DNA of 54,030 nucleotides. It comes from Citricoccus zhacaiensis. Its GTDB lineage: Bacteria > Actinomycetota > Actinomycetes > Actinomycetales > Micrococcaceae. Each line of letters begins with the position of its first letter. Position 1 is the first letter of the stretch. Below, in pieces: positions 16,369 through 24,675 of this stretch. A program made the position numbers and the translations under genes. The notes beneath the pieces were generated by a model that ran no database searches, was not told the DNA's origin, and saw only the letters and a program-made list of their open reading frames with translations. The stretch covers positions 1 to 54,030 of the forward strand of contig NZ_BMLQ01000003.1 of assembly GCF_014645315.1 (NCBI RefSeq), read 5' to 3'.

Positions 16369-17250
16369 ATGACGGAGAGCCCAGGAACCAGGCGGTCGGC
16401 AGGGGACAGCACCCTGGACCGGCTGATCCGGATCCTCGGCGCCTTCGACGCCGACCGGCCCGCCCTCTCGATCGCCGCCCTTGCCCGCCGGGCCGCCATC
16501 CCGCTGCCCACCGCCTACCGGTGGGTGGACCGGCTCACCGAAGCCGGTCTCCTGGAACGATCGGACGGTGACGTCCGGCCGGGAATGAAGCTGTGGGAGC
16601 TGGCCTCGCGCTCCTCACCGGGAACCTCACTGCGCCAGGCGGCCATGCCGTACATGGACGACGTCCAGGCGGTGCTGCGACAACACACGCAGATCGCGGT
16701 GCTGGACACGCACGGAGTGCTGGTCCTCGAGCGGCTCTCCGCGCGCGGGGCCGTGCCCAATCAGGCCACCATCGCCGGCCGCATGCCCACGTTCACCACC
16801 TCGCTCGGGCTCGTGCTGCTGGCGTTCGCCCGGCGCCACGTCACCGCATCCTTCCTCGCAGACCACGCCGCGGAGCTCGGAGCGCCAGTGGCTGGTCCGG
16901 GGCACGACGCCGGCCCCGGCAACGCCCGCGGGGTGGTCAACCCCACCGAGACCGAGCTGCGCCAGCAACTGGCCGAGATCCGCCGCCAGGGGTGGGCCTC
17001 GGTCGACGGGCAGATCGACTCGGAAGCCACCGGCGTCGCCGTGCCGGTCCTCTCGCCGGAGGGCCAGGCCGTCGCGGCTCTCGGCGTGGTGGTGCCCCGA
17101 TCCTCGGAATTCCGGCCCGGACTGGCACCGATGCTGCTCGCCGCGGCCCGGGGTATCAGCCGCGCGCTGGGCCCTCAGGTGGCCATGCCGGCGTCGGACA
17201 CGGTGTTCCCGCAGCACCAGCCCGTAGTGCTGCCGGACCCCGGGGAGTGA
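16369..17250 (+). CDS. IclR-family transcriptional regulator, probably of pobA/pca genes
   Basis: A 293-residue regulator. Residues ~18-75 form the winged helix-turn-helix (DRLIRILGAFDADRPALS, AIPLPTAYRWVDRLTEAGLL). The rest is the GAF-like IclR effector domain, with the typical TSLGLVLLAF and GWASVDGQIDSEATGVAVPV stretches. Members such as PobR and PcaR control 4-hydroxybenzoate and protocatechuate genes, and this one lies directly upstream of pobA in the same direction. An imperfect palindrome at 17268-17284, in the gap to pobA, is a candidate binding site. It appears to be transcribed as a leaderless mRNA. Confidence 0.92.
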   Translation: MTESPGTRRSAGDSTLDRLIRILGAFDADRPALSIAALARRAAIPLPTAYRWVDRLTEAGLLERSDGDVRPGMKLWELASRSSPGTSLRQAAMPYMDDVQAVLRQHTQIAVLDTHGVLVLERLSARGAVPNQATIAGRMPTFTTSLGLVLLAFARRHVTASFLADHAAELGAPVAGPGHDAGPGNARGVVNPTETELRQQLAEIRRQGWASVDGQIDSEATGVAVPVLSPEGQAVAALGVVVPRSSEFRPGLAPMLLAAARGISRALGPQVAMPASDTVFPQHQPVVLPDPGE

Positions 17251-17267
17251 CCCGCATCGCGGTCATC

Positions 17268-17284
17268 TTCTCGCTCAGTGAGAA
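17268..17284. promoter_or_regulatory. Candidate IclR-type operator upstream of pobA
   Basis: TTCTCGCTCAGTGAGAA pairs at seven of eight positions around a central C. It lies between the IclR gene and pobA. Placement and symmetry suit an IclR-protein site; no -35/-10 pair is clear nearby. Confidence 0.45.
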
Positions 17285-17419
17285 TCGATCCGTCAATCGC
17301 CTGTACGCTCCATCACACTGGTGGCAGAAGGCCCGGCCCTGCAGCCCGCGGCCTTGACGACATCCCCGCGCGGTGAGGCCCCGTCCGCCCGCGGAGCCCG
17401 GCACAACGAAGGAGTTGGA

Positions 17420-18670
17420 ATGGCCGCCAGCACAGCCAACGCAGACAACGCGGACAGAGCAGATACGCCCCAGGTCACCCGGACGCAGGTGGGCATCGTC
17501 GGGGGCGGCCCGGCCGGGCTGCTGCTCTCCCACCTGCTGGCGAAGCAGGGCATCGAGAACGTGGTCATCGAACTGCGGGACCACGAGACCATCAAGAACA
17601 CCCACCGCGCGGGAATCCTGGAACAGCAGGCCGTGAAGATGCTGACGGAGTCCGGCGTGGACGGTCGCGTGCTGACCCACGGTGACGAGCACGAGGGCAT
17701 CGACCTGCGCTTCAACGGGGAGTCCCACCCGCTGAACTTCCCGGACCTCGTGGACGCCACGGTCACCCTGTACGCCCAGAACGAGGTGTTCATCGACCTG
17801 GCCGCGGCCCGGAAGCGGGACGGCGGTGACATCCGCTACGAGTCCGAGGTCATCGAGGTGGCGGACCTGAAGTCGGACACCCCGAAGATCCGCTACAAGG
17901 ACGTCTCCGCCGGTGCCGACCCGGACGCCGTCCACGAGGTCCACTGCGACATCCTCGTGGGCGCTGACGGCTCCCGCTCCTTCTGCCGCCGCGCCGTGGG
18001 CCAGGAACAAGGCCACCAGGACTTCAAGATCGAGTACCCCTTCGCCTGGTTCGGCATCCTCACCGAGGCCCCGAAGTCCTCGCCGGAACTGATCTACGCG
18101 AACTCCCCGCACGGCTTCGCCCTGATCTCCCAGCGCTCCGCGAACGTCCAGCGGATGTACTTCCAGTGCGATCCGGCGGAGAAGACCGAGGACTGGTCGG
18201 ACGACCGGATCTGGTCCGAGCTGCAGAAGCGCGTGGACGGCCCTGACGGCTTCCAGCTCAAGACCGGCCCGATCTTCGACAAGACGGTGCTCGGCTTCCG
18301 CTCCTTCGTCCGCGAGCCCATGAGCCACGGCAACATGTTCCTGGCCGGGGACGCCGCGCACACCGTCCCGCCGACCGGAGCCAAGGGCCTGAACCTGGCG
18401 TTCGCGGACATCAAGGTGTTGTTCGAGGCCCTGGACTCGTTCTACGCCACCGGCTCCCGCGAGCTGCTGGACGATTACTCCGAGACCGCCCTGAAGCGCG
18501 TCTGGAAGGCGCAGAACTTCTCCTACTGGATGACGTCCATGCTCCACACCCGCAAGGACGCCCACCCGTTCGAGACCAAGCGCGCCCTCGGCGAGCTCGA
18601 GACCGTCACCTCCTCGCGCTACGGCCAGCAGTACCTGGCCGAGTCGTACACCGGCTGGCCGCACGCCTGA
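17420..18670 (+). CDS. pobA: 4-hydroxybenzoate 3-monooxygenase
   Basis: A 416-residue FAD enzyme that hydroxylates 4-hydroxybenzoate to protocatechuate with NADPH and oxygen. Visible motifs: the FAD-binding GIVGGGPAGLLLSHLL at residues ~28-43, the DG motif CDILVGADGSRSFCRR, and the second FAD motif NMFLAGDAAHTVPPTGAKGL. HRAGILEQQAVKMLTESGV and the C-terminal SRYGQQYLAESYTG are characteristic of PobA proteins. It is slightly longer than the Pseudomonas enzyme (about 394) because of a polar N-terminal lead. The ATG at 17420 is preceded by GAAGGAG. It sits between the IclR regulator and pcaH, so its product passes directly to the next enzyme in the cluster. Confidence 0.95.
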   Translation: MAASTANADNADRADTPQVTRTQVGIVGGGPAGLLLSHLLAKQGIENVVIELRDHETIKNTHRAGILEQQAVKMLTESGVDGRVLTHGDEHEGIDLRFNGESHPLNFPDLVDATVTLYAQNEVFIDLAAARKRDGGDIRYESEVIEVADLKSDTPKIRYKDVSAGADPDAVHEVHCDILVGADGSRSFCRRAVGQEQGHQDFKIEYPFAWFGILTEAPKSSPELIYANSPHGFALISQRSANVQRMYFQCDPAEKTEDWSDDRIWSELQKRVDGPDGFQLKTGPIFDKTVLGFRSFVREPMSHGNMFLAGDAAHTVPPTGAKGLNLAFADIKVLFEALDSFYATGSRELLDDYSETALKRVWKAQNFSYWMTSMLHTRKDAHPFETKRALGELETVTSSRYGQQYLAESYTGWPHA

Positions 18671-18681
18671 CCGGTGCCCGA

Positions 18682-18701
18682 CGCCGGCCCGCGGGCCGGC
18701 G
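18682..18701. terminator. Perfect 20-bp GC palindrome after pobA
   Basis: CGCCGGCCCGCGGGCCGGCG is fully self-complementary and could cap the pobA message or lower read-through into pcaH. There is no T-run, as is common in high-GC species. Confidence 0.5.
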
Positions 18702-18807
18702 CTGGAGGGGACCGGCCGACGTCGGGCCCGGTCTCCTCACCGCACCACCGCACCACCATCCTCCAATCCGCCCACTGCAGAACCAGAACCGTAGAAAGGA
18801 GCAGCCC

Positions 18808-19641
18808 GTGAGCAATGACATCACCGAGAACACCGGACCCGTCGTCGAGGACGACGAGACCTTTGACAACAGCCACGTGCTCGACCCCGCCGCGACGCAG
18901 GACTCCCAGGAGACCATCAGCGCCGAGATCAAGGACATCCACGACTCGGCGTCCGGGGAGACCCAGCCGCGCGTGAACTTCCCGCCGTACCGCAGCTCCC
19001 TGCTGCGCCACCCCACCAAGGACATGCACCACACCGACCCGGAGACCATCGAGCTGTGGTCCCCGGCCTTCGGCCACCGGGACGTCCACACCCTGGAGTC
19101 CGACCTGACCGTCCAGGGCAACGGCGAGCCGCTGGGCGAGCGCATGGTCGTCCGCGGCCGCGTGCTGGACGGCGACGGCCGCCCGGTGCGCAACCAGCTG
19201 GTGGAGATCTGGCAGGCGAACGCCTCCGGCCGCTACGTGCACAAGCGCGATCAGCACCCGGCGCCGCTGGACCCCAACTTCACCGGTGTGGGCCGCACCA
19301 TCACCGATGACAAGGGCTTCTACGAGTTCACCACCATCAAGCCGGCCCCGTACCCGTGGAAGAACCACCACAACGCGTGGCGTCCGGCGCACATCCACTT
19401 CTCGCTGTTCGGCACGGACTTCACCCAGCGCATGATCACCCAGATGTACTTCCCGGGCGATCCGCTGTTCAGCCTGGACCCGATCTACCAGTCGATCACG
19501 GACCAGAAGGCCCGCGACCGCCTGGTCGCTACGTACGATCACAACGTCTCCACGCACGAGTGGAACACCGGCTACTACTGGGACATCGTCCTGACCGGCA
19601 GCAACCGCACCTGGATGGAGGGCGACACCGATGCGCATTGA
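18808..19641 (+). CDS. pcaH: Protocatechuate 3,4-dioxygenase, beta subunit
   Basis: A 277-residue iron-bearing subunit of the intradiol dioxygenase that opens protocatechuate to 3-carboxy-cis,cis-muconate. The Fe(III) ligands of the Pseudomonas enzyme can be matched: Tyr408 in SGRYVHKRDQHPAP, Tyr447 in PAPYPWKNHHNAW, and His460/His462 in RPAHIHFSLFG. Residues ~1-50 are an acidic lead. The GTG start is preceded by AAAGGAG. The last 11 bases overlap the start of pcaG, the usual arrangement for this obligate heteromer. Confidence 0.97.
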   Translation: MSNDITENTGPVVEDDETFDNSHVLDPAATQDSQETISAEIKDIHDSASGETQPRVNFPPYRSSLLRHPTKDMHHTDPETIELWSPAFGHRDVHTLESDLTVQGNGEPLGERMVVRGRVLDGDGRPVRNQLVEIWQANASGRYVHKRDQHPAPLDPNFTGVGRTITDDKGFYEFTTIKPAPYPWKNHHNAWRPAHIHFSLFGTDFTQRMITQMYFPGDPLFSLDPIYQSITDQKARDRLVATYDHNVSTHEWNTGYYWDIVLTGSNRTWMEGDTDAH

Positions 19642-20272
19642 TCAGAACCAGTTGGCCGCGGCACGCGACGGGAGCGAGAAGCTGGTGCCGACCCCGGGCC
19701 AGACCATCGGCCCGTTCTTCGGCTACGCCTCCGGATACGAGAACGTGCACATTCCCTTCCGGGACGGCCAGCACCTCGTGAACCCTGCCAGCCCGAAGGC
19801 CGTGCGCCTGACCGGCACCGTCTACGACGGCGCCGGGGACCCGATCCCGGACGCCATGATCGAGATCTGGCAGGCCGACGAGAACGGGCAGATCCCGCAG
19901 GAGACCGGCTCCCTCGTCCGCGACGGCTGGACCTTCACCGGCTGGGGACGGGCCACCGCGGACAACGTGGGCACCTACACCTTCTCCACCGTCAACCCGG
20001 GGCCCACGGAAGAGGGCAAGGCGCCGTTCATCCACGTGGTGGTCTTCGCCCGCGGCCTGATGAACAAGCTGCACACCCGGATCTACCTGCCGGAGGACAC
20101 CGTCGCCCTCGAGAAGGACGCGCTGCTCTCCTCCGTGGAGGCGGACCGCCGCCAGACGCTGATCGCCGAGCGTGAGGCCGATGGCACCCTGCGGTTCGAC
20201 ATCCACCTGCAGGGCGAGCAGGAGACCGTCTTCCTGCAGTTCCCCGGCATCGAGTACCCGGTGCACGACTGA
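19631..20272 (+). CDS. pcaG: Protocatechuate 3,4-dioxygenase, alpha subunit
   Basis: A 213-residue structural partner of PcaH with the same beta-sandwich fold. TPGQTIGPFFGYA opens the domain; DAMIEIWQADENG and FTGWGRATADNVGTYTF follow. HVVVFARGLMNKLHTRIYLP occupies the place of the iron-ligand segment but lacks the HxH pair, as expected for the alpha subunit. It overlaps pcaH by 11 nt and ends before a large hairpin at 20321-20382. Confidence 0.97.
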   Translation: MRIDQNQLAAARDGSEKLVPTPGQTIGPFFGYASGYENVHIPFRDGQHLVNPASPKAVRLTGTVYDGAGDPIPDAMIEIWQADENGQIPQETGSLVRDGWTFTGWGRATADNVGTYTFSTVNPGPTEEGKAPFIHVVVFARGLMNKLHTRIYLPEDTVALEKDALLSSVEADRRQTLIAEREADGTLRFDIHLQGEQETVFLQFPGIEYPVHD

Positions 20273-20320
20273 TCCGGTTCCGAAGGATGAGTGCCGGCAC
20301 CACCCGGCACGCCGCCGCCT

Positions 20321-20382
20321 GATGGCCCGGCGGGACCTGCGCCTCCGTGACGAGAACGGACGCAAAGGCCCGCCGGGCCATC
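20321..20382. terminator. Large hairpin between pcaG and pcaB
   Basis: Perfect 14-bp arms, GATGGCCCGGCGGG (20321-20334) and CCCGCCGGGCCATC (20369-20382), with a smaller inner hairpin between them. TAGCCT at 20391-20396 follows and may be a -10 box for pcaB, so two transcription units may meet here. Confidence 0.65.
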
Positions 20383-20432
20383 GGTGCGGATAGCCTAGAA
20401 ACAACCCCACCATCCCAGGAGAGCGCCCACCG

Positions 20433-22037
20433 ATGTCCACGCCCGCGTCGCCGTCAGAACACCAGGCCACCGCGTCCGGTTCGGCCGGCCCAGCCGGTTC
20501 AGTTGGTTTGGACGGGTTGGCTGGTTTGCCCGGAGTGTCCGGACTGACGGCGTTGGCCGTGGAGGCCGACGCCGGCCTGCTGGACCCGCTGTCCTCCGGC
20601 ACCACCGCGGTGCTCCAGTCCTCGGACGCGAACTACCTGCTCCACCTGCTGCAGGTCGAAGCCGCGTGGACCGCCGTCCTCGCCGAGCACGGGATGGTCA
20701 CCGCCGTCCAGGCCGAGGCCGCCGCCGAGGCCGCCGACCCTCGCCACCTCGCGGACTACGACCTGATCGGGCTCGCCCACGCCGGCCAGAACGGCGGGAA
20801 CGTCCTCATCCCGGCGCTGAAGGCCATGCGGGCCCGGGCCGCGCAGGCCGCACCGACTGAGTCAGCCGTGTCCTCCGCCATCCACGTGGGGGCCACCAGC
20901 CAGGACATCATGGACACCGCCATGCTGCGGATGGCCGCCCAGGTCGCCGCGACGATCCTGGGGGACCTGCGCGCCGCCGTCGGATCCCTGGCCGCGATGG
21001 CCACCGAGCACCGGGCCACCCCGATGGTGGCCCGCTCCCTCGCGCAGCACTCCCTGCCCTCCACCTTCGGCCTGCGTGCCGCCGGCTGGATGTCCGGACT
21101 GGCCCAGGCCGGCCGCCGGCTCGAGGACGCCACCGCGGACCTGCCGATCCAGTGGGGCGGCGCCGCGGGCACCATGGCCGCCCTATCCGGCCGCGTGGCC
21201 AGGGCCCGGGCCGCCGGGACGCTGGATGCCGGCACTGATGCCTTCACCCTCGTCGAGGACCTGGCGCAGCGACTGGGCCTGACGGCCCCCGCCGGACCAT
21301 GGCAGACCAACCGCATGCCCATCACCGGGCTGGCCGCAGCGCTGGCCGATGTGGTCGCGGCCTGCGGGAAGATCGCCAATGACGTGCTGATCTCCGCCCG
21401 GATCGAGAACGGCGAACTCGGCGAACCGCTGGTGGCGGGCCGCGGGGGATCCTCCGCGATGCCGCACAAGCAGAACCCCGTGCTGTCCGTGATGATCCAC
21501 GCCGGCGCCCTCGGTGCCCCCGGCACCCTCGCACAGGTCCTCACCGCCGCCGGCGCCGCCAACGAGGAACGCCCGGACGGGGCCTGGCACGCCGAGTGGC
21601 CCGCCCTGCGCCAGCTGATGCGCACCGCCGGGGGAGCCGCCGCCCGGACGGCGGAACTCGTCTCCGGCCTGCGTGTCAACACGGACCGCATGGCCGAGAA
21701 CCTGAACCGAGTGGGGCCCCTGCTGGTCTCCGAGCGGCTCATGGCCGAACTCGCCCCGCTCCTCGAGCAGCAGGCCGGCGGCGAGCCCGGCTCCGGCCCG
21801 GCACGTTCCGGCAAGGAGCGATTGCAGGAGATCGTGGACCGCAGCCTGGAGTCGCAGCACAGCCAGCAACCGGGGAACGACTTCCGGAGCCTGCTGCGCG
21901 CCGCCCTACCGGACACCGTCTCGGACGCCGAGCTGGACGGCCTGCTCGACCCCGCCAACTACACCGGCGAGGCCACCACCCTGGTGGACCGTCTGGTGGC
22001 CGAGTACCGCAATTTCGCAGAATGGAGCACCACGTGA
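20433..22037 (+). CDS. pcaB: 3-carboxy-cis,cis-muconate cycloisomerase with collagen-like N-terminus
   Basis: A 534-residue member of the fumarase/aspartase superfamily that lactonises 3-carboxymuconate to 4-carboxymuconolactone. The superfamily signature is GRGGSSAMPHKQNPV. ATSQDIMDTAM and QWGGAAGTMAAL are other conserved blocks. It is longer than the usual ~450 residues. Residues ~16-38 form seven Gly-X-X triplets (GSAGPAGSVGLDGLAGLPG...), an odd collagen-like lead that is probably disordered. A second insert rich in Gly/Ser/Pro is near residue 450. AGGAGAG precedes the ATG. Its stop overlaps the pcaD start (GTGA). Confidence 0.94.
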   Translation: MSTPASPSEHQATASGSAGPAGSVGLDGLAGLPGVSGLTALAVEADAGLLDPLSSGTTAVLQSSDANYLLHLLQVEAAWTAVLAEHGMVTAVQAEAAAEAADPRHLADYDLIGLAHAGQNGGNVLIPALKAMRARAAQAAPTESAVSSAIHVGATSQDIMDTAMLRMAAQVAATILGDLRAAVGSLAAMATEHRATPMVARSLAQHSLPSTFGLRAAGWMSGLAQAGRRLEDATADLPIQWGGAAGTMAALSGRVARARAAGTLDAGTDAFTLVEDLAQRLGLTAPAGPWQTNRMPITGLAAALADVVAACGKIANDVLISARIENGELGEPLVAGRGGSSAMPHKQNPVLSVMIHAGALGAPGTLAQVLTAAGAANEERPDGAWHAEWPALRQLMRTAGGAAARTAELVSGLRVNTDRMAENLNRVGPLLVSERLMAELAPLLEQQAGGEPGSGPARSGKERLQEIVDRSLESQHSQQPGNDFRSLLRAALPDTVSDAELDGLLDPANYTGEATTLVDRLVAEYRNFAEWSTT

Positions 22038-22840
22038 GCACACCCGAGATCACCGCCATCCGCCTCTCCGGCGAGGGCGAGGCCGCCCCGGACAAGGACG
22101 TCCTGTTCGTCGGGGCCGGCCTGGGCACCGGCGTCCAGGCCCTCTGGGCGGAGGCCGCCAATGAGCTGGCGGACCGCTTCCAGGTCATCGGCTGGGACCT
22201 GCCCGGCCACGGCCAGTCGCCGGCCCACAACGAGCCGATCGCCATCGGGGACCTGGCCAACGCCGTGGCCGACCTGGTGAAGGCCCAGCATGCGGCCGGG
22301 ACCATCCCGGCCGGGGCCAAGGTCTACTACGCCGGCGTGTCCATCAACGGGGCGGTCGCCCTGCAGCTCGGCCTGGACCACGGGGAGCTGTTCGACGGCA
22401 TCGCCGTGATCTGCTCCGCCGCAAAGATCGGCCAGACCGAGGCCTGGCAGGAGCGCGCCACCTTCGTGGAGGCCGCCGGCACCCCGTCCATGGTGGCCGG
22501 CTCCGCCGAGAAGTGGTTCGCCCCGGGATTCATCGAGCAGCACGCCGAGCGCACCACCCGCCTGCTGCACACCCTGCAGGAGGCCGACCGCTTCTCCTAC
22601 GCCCGGCTGTGCGAGGCCCTCGGCGGCTTCGACGTGCGCGAGCGCCTGGGAGAGATCACCGTCCCGATCGTGGCTCTCCACGGCGCCGAGGACGGGGTCT
22701 GCCCGCCGGCCGACGGCGAGGCGATCGCGGCCGGCGTCGCCTCCGGTCAGGCCCATGTGCTGGAGAACGTGGCGCACCAGGCGCCGATCGAGAAGCCCGC
22801 CGAGACCGCAGCCATCCTGAAGGAGGCCTTCACCGCATGA
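22034..22840 (+). CDS. pcaD: 3-oxoadipate enol-lactonase
   Basis: A 268-residue alpha/beta hydrolase that opens beta-ketoadipate enol-lactone. The nucleophile elbow reads AGVSINGAV, so the usual G-x-S-x-G pentapeptide is G-V-S-I-N here. The acid residue is probably the Asp in GAEDGVCPP and the base is the His in ENVAHQAPIEKP. WDLPGHGQSPAH is the oxyanion-side loop region. The GTG start overlaps the pcaB stop and the stop overlaps the pcaC start (ATGA), so pcaB-D-C are translationally coupled. Identity is secured by position between pcaB and pcaC. Confidence 0.92.
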   Translation: MSTPEITAIRLSGEGEAAPDKDVLFVGAGLGTGVQALWAEAANELADRFQVIGWDLPGHGQSPAHNEPIAIGDLANAVADLVKAQHAAGTIPAGAKVYYAGVSINGAVALQLGLDHGELFDGIAVICSAAKIGQTEAWQERATFVEAAGTPSMVAGSAEKWFAPGFIEQHAERTTRLLHTLQEADRFSYARLCEALGGFDVRERLGEITVPIVALHGAEDGVCPPADGEAIAAGVASGQAHVLENVAHQAPIEKPAETAAILKEAFTA

Positions 22841-23286
22841 GTGAGAACCAGACCGGCCAGCCCGTGGGACACCAGATGGACCGCACCTCCCAGGAGGTCT
22901 ACGACGCCGGCATGGCCGTGCGCCGCGAGGTCCTCGGCACCGCCCACGTGGACCGGGCCGAGTCCAACAAGGACGAGACCACCGAGGACTTCCAAAACCT
23001 CATCACGCGCTACGCCTGGGGAACCATCTGGACCCGGCCGGGCCTGGACCGCAAGATGCGTTCGGCCGTCACCATCTCCGCGATGGTCTCAGGCGGATAC
23101 TGGGACGAAGCCGCCATGCACCTCCGCGCGGCCCTGCGGAACGGCCTGACCCGGGATGAGATCAAGGAGATCCTGCTCCAGACCGCCGTCTACTCCTCCG
23201 TCCCCGCCGCCAACATCGCCTTCAAGCTGGCCCAGGAGGTCTTCGCCCAAGTGGACGAGGACCTGGCCGCCGGCAAGGACCTCTGA
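22837..23286 (+). CDS. pcaC: 4-carboxymuconolactone decarboxylase
   Basis: A 149-residue all-helical enzyme of the CMD/AhpD-like family. It decarboxylates 4-carboxymuconolactone to the enol-lactone used by PcaD. GTIWTRPGLDRKMRSAVTIS and AAMHLRAALRNGLTRDEIKE are characteristic of the family. AAGGAGG lies inside the end of pcaD, ten bases before the ATG. Here pcaC and pcaD are separate genes; in many actinobacteria they are fused as pcaL. Confidence 0.95.
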   Translation: MSENQTGQPVGHQMDRTSQEVYDAGMAVRREVLGTAHVDRAESNKDETTEDFQNLITRYAWGTIWTRPGLDRKMRSAVTISAMVSGGYWDEAAMHLRAALRNGLTRDEIKEILLQTAVYSSVPAANIAFKLAQEVFAQVDEDLAAGKDL

Positions 23287-23297
23287 AAGGAACCGCC

Positions 23298-24566
23298 ATG
23301 AGCACCCCCTCCGCCCAGAACACCCTTCAGGACGCCTATCTCTACGATGCCGTCCGCACCCCCTTCGGCAAGGTCGGAGGTGCCCTCGCCAAGACCCGTC
23401 CGGACGACCTCGCCGCCGTCGTCGTCCGCGAGTCCGTGAAGCGGGCCCCGAAGCTGGCAGGCCTGCTGCCCGACGCCCCGGACACCGAGGGCACGGGCCT
23501 GGACGGCGACCTGGCCAGCATCGACGAGGTCGTCTTCGGCAACGCCAACGGCGCCGGCGAGGAGAACCGCAATGTCGCGCGCATGGCCACCCTGCTGGCC
23601 GGACTGCCCACCTCGATTCCCGGCACCACCGTGAACCGCCTGTGCGGCTCCTCGCTGGACGCCGCCATCATCGCCTCCCGCCAGATCAACGTGGGCGAGG
23701 CCGACGTCATGCTCATCGGCGGCGTGGAGTCCATGTCCCGCGCTCCCTGGGTGCTGCCCAAGACCGAGCGCCCGTTCCCCATGCACAACCTCGAGCTGGC
23801 CAACACCACCCTCGGCTGGCGCCTGATCAACAAGAACATGCCGAAGGAATGGACCGTCTCCCTCGGTGAGGCCACCGAGCAGCTGCGGGAGAAGTACGGC
23901 ATCACCCGTGAGCGCATGGACGAGTTCGCCGCCAACTCCCACCAGCTGGCCGCGAAGGCCTGGGACGAGGGCAAGTATGACAACCTGACCGTGCAGGTCC
24001 CGGACGTGGACCTGACCCGGGACGAGACCATCCGGCCCGACTCCACCGCCGAGTCCCTGTCCGACCTGCGCACCGTGTTCCGCAAGGAGAACGGCATGGT
24101 CACTGCCGGCAACGCCTCCCCGATGAACGACGGTGCCTCCGCAGCCTGGCTGGGCTCGGAGAAGGCCTCGGACATCCTCGGCCTGCAGCCGCTCGCCCGC
24201 ATCGCCGGCCGCGCCGCCGCCGCCAACCAGCCGCAGTACTTCGGCTACGCCCCGGTGGACGCCGTCAACCAGGCCATCGCGCGCGCGGGTATCACCTGGG
24301 ACGACATCGCGGCGGTGGAGCTCAACGAGGCCTTCGCCGCCCAGTCGCTGGCCTGCACGGACGCCTGGGGCGTGGACCTGGACATCGTGAACACGTGGGG
24401 CGGGGCCATCGCCATCGGCCACCCGCTCGGAGCCTCCGGCGCCCGCGTGCTCGGCACCCTGGCCCGCCGCCTCGAGGCCTCCGGCGACCGCTGGGGCGTC
24501 GCCGCCCTGTGCATCGGCGTGGGCCAGGGCCTCGCCGTGGTCCTCGAGAACGTCAACGCCCGCTGA
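23298..24566 (+). CDS. pcaF: 3-oxoadipyl-CoA thiolase
   Basis: A 422-residue thiolase that cleaves beta-ketoadipyl-CoA to succinyl-CoA and acetyl-CoA. The nucleophilic Cys is in NRLCGSSLDAA, the catalytic His in AIAIGHPLGASGAR, and the second Cys in LCIGVGQGLAVV. VELNEAFAAQSLAC is the usual NEAF block. GAAAGGAAC precedes the ATG. It is followed by an unusually long hairpin and then by pcaIJ, which supply its CoA-ester substrate. Confidence 0.95.
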   Translation: MSTPSAQNTLQDAYLYDAVRTPFGKVGGALAKTRPDDLAAVVVRESVKRAPKLAGLLPDAPDTEGTGLDGDLASIDEVVFGNANGAGEENRNVARMATLLAGLPTSIPGTTVNRLCGSSLDAAIIASRQINVGEADVMLIGGVESMSRAPWVLPKTERPFPMHNLELANTTLGWRLINKNMPKEWTVSLGEATEQLREKYGITRERMDEFAANSHQLAAKAWDEGKYDNLTVQVPDVDLTRDETIRPDSTAESLSDLRTVFRKENGMVTAGNASPMNDGASAAWLGSEKASDILGLQPLARIAGRAAAANQPQYFGYAPVDAVNQAIARAGITWDDIAAVELNEAFAAQSLACTDAWGVDLDIVNTWGGAIAIGHPLGASGARVLGTLARRLEASGDRWGVAALCIGVGQGLAVVLENVNAR

Positions 24567-24580
24567 CCCCACCCCCTCGC

Positions 24581-24641
24581 GTTTTCAGGCGACGTGGGGT
24601 GGGTCTGGGAGCCCAACACCCACCCCAAATCGACTGAAAAC
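24581..24641. other. Long composite hairpin between pcaF and pcaI
   Basis: Outer arms GTTTTCAG (24581-24588) and CTGAAAAC (24634-24641) enclose CGA/TCG and then inner arms TGGGGTGGGT (24595-24604) and ACCCACCCCA (24618-24627). The stem is interrupted but long and lies wholly between two pathway genes. It could be an attenuator, a processing site, or a terminator. Confidence 0.6.
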
Positions 24642-24675
24642 CAGACCCCTCTCATCCCCGCTACAAGGAGGAACG

